Below, one piece after another: positions 39,718 to 49,025 of a DNA stretch of 64,000 nucleotides (within the stretch, counting starts at the first letter, position 1; each line of letters starts with the position of its first letter). This DNA is from Ganoderma boninense. Taxonomy: Eukaryota; Basidiomycota; Agaricomycetes; Polyporales; Polyporaceae. Location of the stretch: positions 2,356,001 to 2,420,000 of the forward strand of contig CM035313.1 of assembly GCA_002900995.3 (NCBI GenBank), given 5' to 3'. The notes beneath the pieces are model-generated. The model saw nothing but the letters and a program-made list of their open reading frames with translations, was not told where the DNA came from and searched no databases. The position numbers and the translations under genes are program-made.

Positions 39718-40834
39718 AGTGCATGTTCTCCAGACAACGTAGGCGCTTCAAGGGTCGACGTGGAGAAGGACACGTAGCCGCAGGCTGGGATGCGGTGGTT
39801 GAGCACGCCGCCGGGTATTGTTCAAACCCCTTGGGCCCCATTAGGATCCGAGTCATCTTGAACTCGCTGTCCGACGCTAAGCTAATCAAACATTCCCTAG
39901 ATTGCAAGCCGGAGTCATGATTGTACTGCTTAAGCAATACACCATTGCCTCGCCGTCTCGTACGAACGACCGCAAGGCATGGTTGCCAGCTCTTGAATCT
40001 CTCTTGCACGGGCGCAAATGCGGATATATATACCTGTATATGAAGTTATAGAGCTGAGTAATACCTTCGTTCATTCGCAGGGCAGGAAACTCGCCTCAAT
40101 AGAACGTTGGCAAAAAGCAAATCTGCTACGCTGCAGGGCAGGAGAGTTGCTACCTGACTGCAGTTCTCCCCACTTCCTGTGCGAGAAAATTACTAAAGCA
40201 GAACTGGACCTCCTTCCTGGTTGCACGTAGACCGAAGTGTGTGGCTCTGGGCTGACACTACTGCCAACGAGTACATGCCGACTTGCCGACGTTGTTGGCA
40301 CCGACCGGGACAGTTGACGAACACAGTTGGAACACATTCAACACAGGCTTGACCGTCGGGCGCCTACTGCTGTACATGGCACGGGCTGCGTCTGACGCCC
40401 GACGGGCCGAACTGCTCCCGAAGGCTTGGAGCGCTCGAGGTTGCGCACGAAGCTTCGATGGGTTTCCTCACGTTTAACTGTGCTACTGAAGCACAAATGT
40501 CACAGGGGTTGGAGTCAACCCGAGGTAAGTGGCAGACGTGTACACGTTGACATAGTCGACAACTCGGAAATCGCTAACCATATCAACAGATTATGAAGCA
40601 TTTCGACTATAAGATTGTAGCAACCGTGACTAGGGATACAGGAGTACGTATCATCACAAGTACAAAGCAGACCAGGCTGTCTATACTCCTTCCAGGACAT
40701 CCGAAACATTCCTCAATAAATAGCGTGACCAATAAAACGAGCGTGGTGTATGGAGATACGTTTAAGCAACAGTGAAGCTAGAGAAGCGACGCGATCAACA
40801 CATGCGACGACTTGGGAACAAGAGGGTGTACTCA
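39718..40834. other. Intergenic, BiP upstream to CBM19-like gene 3' end
   Basis: About 1.1 kb with only short, unrecognisable frames. It includes the distal BiP promoter and the 3' flank of the secreted-protein gene. Confidence 0.5.
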
Positions 40835-42046
40835 CTAGACCATATCGTCGAGGGCGCCGTGCTGGGCGACAGCAACCAGTGCAGGCTGGTGGTTCGCGGC
40901 GGTGTTGATGGAGGCGAGGCGGTACGCGCCGGCGGGGAGACCACCGCCGACGGTGACGGAGAGGATGCCGTTAGCGTCGGCCGGGGCGTTAAGGCCCTTG
41001 AAGAACGCGAACTTGGTGGGGTCGGTGACGGTGGTGCTGTCGATCGAGTCGAGCTTCTCGATGACGACGTGCGAGTGGCCCTTGATGTTGCCCTGCGCGT
41101 TGACCTGCTGGGGCGCGGCGAAGAAGTTCGTGTTCGGGTTCACGAAGCTGCCCGTCTCGAGGTTCTTGATCGCCATCTGGATCGTGAAGTTCGTGTTCGC
41201 AGCGACCTTGCCGTTGTTCTTCGGGTTCACGAACTTGGACGACGGCATGTTGGCGAACGCCGCGATCTCGCCCATCGGCGCCGGGTTGCACGAGCCCTCC
41301 TTGATCTGCTGCCCGTTCGTGATCTGCTTGTTCGTCGTCGCGCAGAAGTTGATGAAGTTGTTGGTCGACGTCAGCGACGGGACCTGGCCCGCTTCGGGCT
41401 GGGCCTGTCCGTCTTGCGCGAAGCCCTTGGCGATGACAGAGGCGAGGAGGGTCGTCGAAGTCTGGGCATCACCGGCAGCGCCACCGGAGCCGGCGTTGTT
41501 ACTGGCGGCAGTGCTGGAGGTAGCCGGGGGCGCTGCGGAGGACGACGCGGGGGGCGGAGGAGCAGCGGACGCGGCACCAGCGGTCGCGCCGGTGGCAGCG
41601 ATACGCGCATCACGGTCAGCGGCAGTGTCGCACGTGATGCTGGTCCCCGCCGAGTTGACGAGAGGAAGGGCCGCACAACTGATAGACATAACATGTCAGC
41701 GATTACTGGGACATGCGCGAGAATAGCTCATTGGGAAATGCTACGTACACCGTGCCCGCGGAGCATGGCTGGAGCTGGAACTTGCCATTCACGCACTGAG
41801 CGAACTGGTTGTTGACACAGGCCTGCTCGCCGGTGGTACAGGAGGAGGTCGGGGTGAGGGTGGCGAACTTTTGGCTGATGACAAAGAAGTAAGCACCGGG
41901 CGGCGGGTCATGACGAGGAAGACTTACTTGAGAGCAATGGCATCCTGACCATTCTTGAGTTTGAAGTCCTGACGGCGACCGAGGTACCTGGGGCGGGCGG
42001 AGACAGCGAGAGCCATGGAAAGAGCGACGATAACGGAGAACTTCAT
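40835..42046 (-). CDS. Secreted protein with CBM19-like cysteine module
   Basis: Three minus-strand exons, 42046-41928, 41874-41749 and 41678-40835, give 362 residues. A signal peptide is evident (MKFSVIVALSMALAVSA), followed by a possible dibasic processing site in LGRRQ. Residues 52-98 form a six-cysteine module (Cys 52, 59, 67, 77, 83, 98; ACVNNQFAQCVNG) resembling CBM19 chitin-binding domains of fungal chitinases. An Ala/Ser/Pro linker occupies about 100-165. The C-terminal domain (from NNFINFCATTNKQITNG to the end) has no recognised catalytic motif; it carries a PSSKFVNPKNNGKV segment seen, to my recollection, in basidiomycete secreted proteins of unknown role. Cell-wall or chitin binding is inferred from the module only. 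Confidence 0.78.
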
Positions 42047-42212
42047 GTTGGTCGTTATATGATAGGGCGGTCTACGCTATGAGGAAGATGTCTGGATACG
42101 GACCCCAGGTCACTGAAGCAAGTCGAGGTGCTAGCGATCACAGACCGCGGAAAAGAGAAACGTCCAGGGGAGTGAGCGAGCTGAACGAGGAACGAGACTC
42201 GGGGATATCGTA

Positions 42213-42221
42213 CTTAAATAG
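42213..42221 (-). promoter_or_regulatory. TATA-like element of the secreted-protein gene
   Basis: CTATTTAAG on the minus strand, about 165 nt upstream of the start codon at 42046. Position and sequence fit a core promoter. Confidence 0.35.
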
Positions 42222-44274
42222 ACCGCGTCAATAGCAGGGAAAGGGCCTCGTGGGGGGAGCAGTGCCTTATTGTTCCATTGTTCTCGTTGTGGCTGTTGCG
42301 TTGCCCGAATAACGAAAGATCAAAGAGAGCCGTTTTTGCCGAAACACTGAGATTCGATGCATCTGTAGCGCCACATCGTCATGGATGCCTGTCGCAAATT
42401 TCAGGATCAAGCTGGCGCCACGCCCAGTGGCCGACTGAGCAAATTGCAAGGGAAAAAAGTTGCTCGCAGACGCAGAGAAAGGCATGGTTTGTGCCAACTA
42501 GGCCACACAATGGCAACGCGGCCGTCACCGCAGAGATCCGGGGAGTGGCACCGACGAAGAAGTGGGACTTGTGGGGATTGCATGCAGAGCGCACTGAGAG
42601 TCCCGCCGTCCCCCCGGCACAACATCGCCGTCGGGTTTACTTACTTGCAGAGAAGGAGGGGGACCATCATTGCGAGCGTGATCGATGATTGGCCCATCAG
42701 CAAGACGCCACCACGCGCCTGCCGTGACAGCGTGACTGACCGCAGATGTGCGGCTGCCGATGCCGATGTTTGCCAGGGCAGGAGCACCCAAGGCTGTTGG
42801 GACGGCAACAAATGTCAGCTTTGCCTCAATCCGACTTACAACTCTCGGCCGGCGATGAAACAATCTGTCATTCTCAGTGGGCGCGGCTGCCTAGGTCCGA
42901 CCGTTGAATACTTTACAGTCTCGCTTCGAGATGCGTTCTAAACATAGACCAGTCGTTCTCAGTAGTTTCGCGCACGGATTCCTTGTCGGATCTTGAGGCC
43001 AAAGCTGAGATTCGACGTACCTGGCATGCCGAAGCCCCACAAACACACGATGCACATGGGCCCAGTCCGCTTCTCGACAACATCAAGTTGTCCGGTCCCA
43101 TGGCAGTGCGGGGCGCGTCGGCAGAGATCGCTCAAACCCACAAGTCTATTTCTTGAGCAAGCGAGCGTCGTCAATGTCTGTGATCGCTGATGGACAACTT
43201 TAGCAGTAGGTAATAGGTATCCCCCTCATTCTCTCGGAAGATGATGCCCAATCGGTGAGCAGGCATACAGGACCGACCGAAAGCTCTCAGTGAATCCTGC
43301 CGTTGCCAACGCTTCCACCACTTGAAGGTTGAGCATTTTACGTCGGAAATCCGGATGGGAGTAAGCACATATTGTGATCCCGGAGGGCCTACCCGAGGGC
43401 GCTGCAAAACTGCCAATCTGTTTCCAGATCTGTCCGAAGAACATCAGGCCTTGGTGAGCCCTTGAGGGATAAAAGCGAGCGGAACTGACCAATCGTGATT
43501 CTCAAGAGCATACTTAGAGACGGTCACTCCGGCCTTGAGAGCGCATCAAACTACGACATCTGCCAGGACGCGAAACCTATGAAGAGGAACAGATCAAGGG
43601 GTCCGGTCGTCGGGCGGAGCGCTGTGTATGGTCAAGGTGTTGAGCAGGATGCCATGGTGATGCCTCAACCCAAGGCATACATGTAAGTACGTAGCGAAGG
43701 GCATGAAGCCTACTTAGGATGCATAATCCACTCATTTCTCTGATGGGAAAAGGATCAGCAGGTGACGAAGATGGGGTCAAAGCCACGTATGCTTCAGAGA
43801 TGCCCACCGATGGCACAAGAGCCGAATACGGGAAGCGTAGTAGTATTGCATTCAATCGTGTCGCCTAGTGTGTTCGAAGTACACATTGGTTGTCGCATTG
43901 GAAGAAGGAGAGGAGTGCGAAGAGGTTGCTGGCGTCTATGACAACTTGGAGTGGCGGGGTCCCTCGCGACCAGCTGGAGCGCCCGTCTGTTCCTTGGTCC
44001 CCGTCTACTTATTCAGCCCATCTCTTCGAGTTCACCAATCGTGATGTTCTGTAAACTGTGTCCGGCTTCTTCTTGCACACACCACCAGTCCGTTCCATGG
44101 AGTGACAAGCCTAAGGCCGACCCAGAGGCATAGAAACGTCTGGGTGTCAGATGTACCAGTCCTAGGACCAGAATGCGATGACGTGATCCCTTTTTTGACT
44201 CGACGCACTCAACTCAAGGCTGGTGCCTATTGAAGCTAAACCGCCCTTACGACCGAGGTACCTTATTCACGACT
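42222..44274. other. Gene-poor stretch upstream of THI6
   Basis: About 2 kb without a supportable gene. The longest open frame (42381-42941, plus, 186 codons) is compositionally random and unspliced, with no domain. I looked for a CUGAGA-type TPP riboswitch before THI6 and found none. Confidence 0.5.
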
Positions 44275-46461
44275 ATGACGTTGAAGAAGCCTCCAGTGGA
44301 CTATTCATTGTATCTTGTCACGGGAAGGGACCTCCTTCCAGAAGGAAAGGTTGGTGATCGCACTCCTTTCCGGATGCGTGCATCGATTGACATTCGCTCT
44401 AGGACTATCTGGAGTCCTTGGAGGAAGTGAGATGTTGTGTGCGACTGCGCGAGGTTGCATTCTGATTGGACGTTCGTAGTCGCTTAGAGGAGGCGTGACC
44501 CTCGTTCAGATACGCGAGAAGCATGCAGACACAGCAGAGGTGAGAAAACAACCATTCAATCCAGATGTTCCTACCAACCACCTACCGCAGTTTCTTTCCA
44601 TCGCTCAAGCCTCCAAGGAGATCTGTCGCAGGCACAACGTCCCTATCCTCATCAACGACCGCATCGACATTGCCCTTGCGATCGGTGCCGATGGCGTACA
44701 TCTTGGTCAGACCGACATGCCCGTCGAAGTTGCGCGCAGATTACTGCCACCCAACGCCATCATCGGCATGACCTGCAATACTGTGGAACATGTTAAGAAA
44801 GCCGTAGAGGATGCCGTAGACTACGTTGGCCTGGGACCAGTATGGTCTACGCAGACGAAAAAGGTCAAAAGTCCTGTGGTTGGCGTCCGAGGTATAGGTG
44901 CTTTGCTTGAAGTCCTCGACGACACTGAGATCAAGGCTGTGGCTATTGGTGAGTGCAAGGTTACGATCTATTGTGATCTCGCGTGCTTATGGTACCTTGG
45001 AAGCGGGGATCAAATCCACCAACGCCCTTCACTGCATGCATGGGGCGGTGTCTGCTTTTGGCCGCAGTCTGAACGGCCTCGCTGTCGTCAGCGATATCGT
45101 CGCCTCCAGAGACCCTTACAATGCCGCGAAGAGAATCGCAAGTATTGTACAAACATTCAAGGCAAACCCTCTCCCTTGCTTTTCCACCTTTCCACCATCC
45201 TACACTTCCGACGTAATCAAACATCAAGTCGGCGAGCTGCTGTCCGCAGTCAAGAAGTATTCCCCGCTCGTTCACCAGGTACAGACTCCGGCAATGCGGT
45301 GTCTCTGTCCTTCGCAAGAAGTTGATAGAGTTTCTTCCTTCCATCCAGATTACCAACACGGTCGTCACTACGCAATCCGCGAATGCAACAATTGCCCTCG
45401 GAGCTTCGCCCATTATGGCTACCGCCCCAGAAGAGATGGAAGATCTCAGCGCCGTTGCGGGGAGCCTCCTCGTGAACTTCGGAACCATCCAGAACCTCGA
45501 CGGGATGCTGGCAGCCGGTCAGTGCCACGAAAGTTCAATTCGATTGCAGATGCACCCCCATATCGCCCGCCGCTCACAACGCACCCCGGTTGGTTGCAGG
45601 ATTCAATTACAACCTAAACCGCAAGCCGGTCGTCTTCGACCCTGTGGGCGTCGGCGCGACCACCTACCGCCGCACGTCCGCCGCTGCGCTCCTGAACGCC
45701 TGGCAAGCGACTGTCATCAAGGGTAACTCCGGCGAGCTTGCCGCGCTCGCGAATTCCACTGAGGTACTGTCGGACTTCCCCATACGTGTTGCTGCGCGGG
45801 CGCTGCCGTTAACCTACGCACTACCACCCCCCATCCTCCGTGAGCAGGTGCAAGCCAAGGGCGTCGACAGCGTAGGAACCGGGTTCGCCGACCCTGTCTC
45901 ATTCGTGCGCAACCTGGCGAGGAAAGAGCGTACGTAGGGACGGCCCGGCCTCTTCTTTGGTCCCCACGTTTTGGATGATGCCTATCAAGCAGCTCATGAA
46001 ATAATGTTCCAGGCTCAATCGTCGTCCTCACCGGAGTGACAGACTACATCTCCGACGGAACCACCGTCGTGCGGCTTTCAAACGGTCATCCGCTGCTCGG
46101 CGAGATCACAGGCTCGGGGTGCATGGTCGGCACGTCAGTCGCGACGTTTTGCGCGGGCGCCAGCATGGCAGAGGCGGCAAACCGGCCATCCACCGCTGCC
46201 GAAGATGCGAAACTCGTCCGTGGGGACATGCTCGTCGCCGCGGTCGGAGGGTACGTGTCTACCCCGCCTTTGCGCTCAGTGTCAGTCTTCGGCCGCCGCT
46301 GATATGTTCCCAGGGTCCTCGCCATCACCGTCGCCTCTGAGCTCGCGGGGGTGCGTGCCGACGTCCAGGGCAGCGGGACGTTCCTGCCCGCCCTCATCGA
46401 CGAACTCGGCGCGCTCACTGCGGAGAAGTTAGCAACCTACGGGAAAGTTGATGTGATGTAG
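44275..46461 (+). CDS. THI6: Bifunctional thiamine-phosphate synthase / hydroxyethylthiazole kinase
   Basis: Cytosolic enzyme that phosphorylates hydroxyethylthiazole and couples it to HMP-PP to form thiamine phosphate. Ten exons: 44275-44349, 44403-44426, 44480-44539, 44591-44948, 45004-45278, 45349-45517, 45600-45763, 45848-45929, 46013-46250 and 46314-46461, coding 530 residues. The N-terminal TIM-barrel synthase (about 8-235) shows YSLYLVTGRDLLP, VTLVQIREKHAD, LINDRIDIALAIGADGVHLGQ and YVGLGPVWSTQTK. The kinase half (about 240-530) shows TTQSANATIALGASPIM, NFGTIQ, FDPVGVGATTYRR, IKGNSGELAAL and GSGCMVGTSVA with the active-site-region cysteine. The fused order matches fungal Thi6. Exon 2 has only 24 nt. 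The gene is convergent with the dioxygenase gene, with about 190 bp between stop codons. Confidence 0.95.
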
Positions 46462-46652
46462 AGGACGTGAGAGACGCCGCTTGATAGCGCGCATGTGGCA
46501 CGAGCGCAGCATGAGAACATCATGATCCACTTCTACAGGTTTTGCACATAAGTACATGACAATACGCGTACATACACTGCGCTGCATAGACTCGTAACTG
46601 CAACTCCAGTTTCCAGCCAACCTGGCTTCTCCCATCGTTGATGGCCCCGCCC

Positions 46653-48108
46653 TCACGCCCCGACGGGCACGACGGTCGCGTTGGGGGAATCGAGGATGTG
46701 AGGGAAGGGGGTCTCGGGCGTGGGCTGCAACCAATTCTTTGCGTCGTATTCGGCATACGGGGGCGACTCGATCATATGGAACGTGTATGCGTAGCGGGTG
46801 TGGGTGCTGGTGTTGCGCTCTGACTTGTGCAGCACGCTCCCGTGGATAAGGACCAAGTCGCCTGAGAGAGTGACACAGCATCGTTCAGCACTAGTCCTCG
46901 AAAGATATGCAAAGACCCACCAGGCGTGCATGCCTCGAGAATGTATTTCCCTTCGTGATGCTGGCTGGTTTGGTCCGCGGGGATGAGCTGCTCGAAACCG
47001 GTGCCGCCTTGTGGCAGGCGAACGAAGCGCTTCGTGACCTGGGTGGTCAGATGGGAGCCGGGGAGGAAGGAGAGAGCCCCATTTTCAGGCGTGCACTTCT
47101 CGAGCGGTATCCAAAAACCGAGAGCAGACGGCGGATTGGTGTACTGTTGTATATCAACATCGCTACGTTCACGCCGCTACATTGAGTGACTTACCAAGAA
47201 CGTGCTGATAGTTTTGAGCCAGGGACAGTATTAGGAGCTGTAGGCATTTGTTCAAAAGCTCACTTACGAGTCGTTGTGTTCGGGAACTGTAATGATGGTA
47301 AGTACATATTGGTTGGATTCCATCCGGATTGGCGCGTGATTTACCTTCGCCTCCAATGCGTGGTTGCTTGCAGATCACCATGGATTGCAGAGCTGCACGC
47401 TAGGGGTCGGTCGCAGTCTCGAGGCGGTGAGGTATATTTACTTACCTACAGGGTCATGGTGAAACTGAAGGTCTCTGACCACGGCTTTGATCTTCTCACT
47501 CTCCAGGGTTACTTTCCGGAAGGCAGGATCGAGTTCATGGAGGCCTGAGAAAAGTCATCATATCCCACGTTAAGCGAAGGTGTTCGTGATTATGGCATGG
47601 TTCACAAACCGTGGCCGATCTTATTGACGGCTTTCTGTTTCTCTCTATTGAGTTTGCCATTGCTCACGGCGTCTTCTTCGAGGAAATATCGAATCTTGTC
47701 GCCAGATGTTAGGAAGTAGTTGTCGCCGACATGGTTATCATCCCCGGTAGTGAACTTGGTCTAAAAGAGATAAAATGTTTGCTGCAGTGAGAAGGAGAAT
47801 ATTGAATGACACTTCTCTTACCAGAGGATGGTCCTCAGCGGTGAAATTATCCAGCAATTGTTTGGTACGAGTGAGGAGTGCCTCGACCTCGTCCGGTTCA
47901 AGAAAGCTGGGGAGCCTCAAGTATCTATGAAGAGGTGAAGATGAGACATACGATTATGTCAAGACAGGAGAGGACAATGAACCCATCAGCTCGGAACTTG
48001 GGTGCAAAGTTTGCACTGTTAGCGTGCAGGAATCGCAAGTGGGGAGATGATATCGCTTGCCTGATCCACTTGTTCTTGTGTTAAGTAACCAAGCTTCCTT
48101 TCAGACAT
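46653..48108 (-). CDS. Phytanoyl-CoA dioxygenase (PhyH) family enzyme
   Basis: Fe(II)/2-oxoglutarate-dependent oxygenase, closest in layout to PHYHD1; substrate unknown. Ten minus-strand exons: 48108-48061, 47996-47983, 47924-47822, 47760-47610, 47544-47446, 47392-47345, 47286-47268, 47204-47195, 47143-46921 and 46861-46653, giving 307 residues. The N-terminus reads LTQEQVDQFRADGYLRLPSF, typical of the family. Iron ligands are His158 and Asp160 (EHNDS) and His245 (LVLIHGS); a conserved ar-rich stretch (THTRYAYTFHMIE) holds the likely 2-oxoglutarate arginine. Exons of 14, 19 and 10 nt are required to keep the frame and the family sequence. The first intron uses a GC donor (CAG|GCAAGC), and the second has a weak GTTCAT donor. 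No peroxisomal targeting tripeptide is seen at the C-terminus (PVGA). Confidence 0.88.
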
Positions 48109-49025
48109 TTCCAGAGGCAGAAAAGGGACTGTGGATACGACGTATGAGAAGTGTTGCTTGACTACGGATGAAATGGCTAGCACCCGAGATCTGAGACGGT
48201 GGCTGACAACTTGAGAAATCGAGCGAGGGGCATAACATGATAAGCAGTGGCTGTGCCTGGACTCGCCCGCAGCTTCACCCAAAACGGTAAGTAACGTCCT
48301 TTTATCCGACTGCAGTTCGCCAGTCCTTGCCAGTCCCGGAACAGATTACGCTACAAATAACGCTTGCTCCTACATAATAACAGATAGATCGTTTGACACT
48401 GGTCTACCTCATGTAAATTTTACGGAAGTCTCCATTTTCGAGTTCCGCGTGTCGCTGCTGGTATGCTGCACTTGACCTTCAAGTTGCAGTCTACTGCGAA
48501 AGAGCGGAATGTATGGCTCACTGTACCTTACAGCGCCCTACGAAATGGAGAAAACAGCCCGTCAAATACTTTGATTCCTCTGTACTCTCTTGATCAATTG
48601 GGTCCGCGTGTAAATGTCATGGGCAGCTCTATGCTCCTCGCTGCCCGCCACACAAAGACAACCTAGACCATAGTTACAGAGAAACACCAGAGCGGCCAGT
48701 TAGAGCTAGTTCTCACTCGTGACTCCTCATCCGAGACGTAGTTATTGGAGCCGACGTCCCAGAACATGAAACCAAGAAGCCTTGAAGAATGTGGTACGAA
48801 CCGTACCGATTTCGAGATATCGAACCTGGGGCACACAACTCAACACAGCGTTGATATTTACCATCGCCGTGAAGAGCCAGTGGCCTCACACTTGTCACTT
48901 CTCCTGAAACATGGGCGAGCACTAGGCAAGCAGTCAGAACGTTACAATACAAAATAAAGCACAGATTATCCAAATATCGCACGAACGCATTAGAAAGCGC
49001 GTAATATACAAAACAAGCACCACAG
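48109..49025. other. Intergenic, PhyH promoter and Rap1 3' flank
   Basis: About 0.9 kb with no gene recognised. It holds the upstream region of the dioxygenase gene and the 3' flank of the Rap1-like gene. Confidence 0.5.

Noticed and set aside
42381..42941. 186-codon plus-strand frame
   Set aside because: Mixed composition, no hydrophobic or domain pattern, no intron. Consistent with a chance frame.
44000..44280. Possible TPP riboswitch ahead of THI6
   Set aside because: No CUGAGA-type core or pairing partner seen in the leader or first introns.
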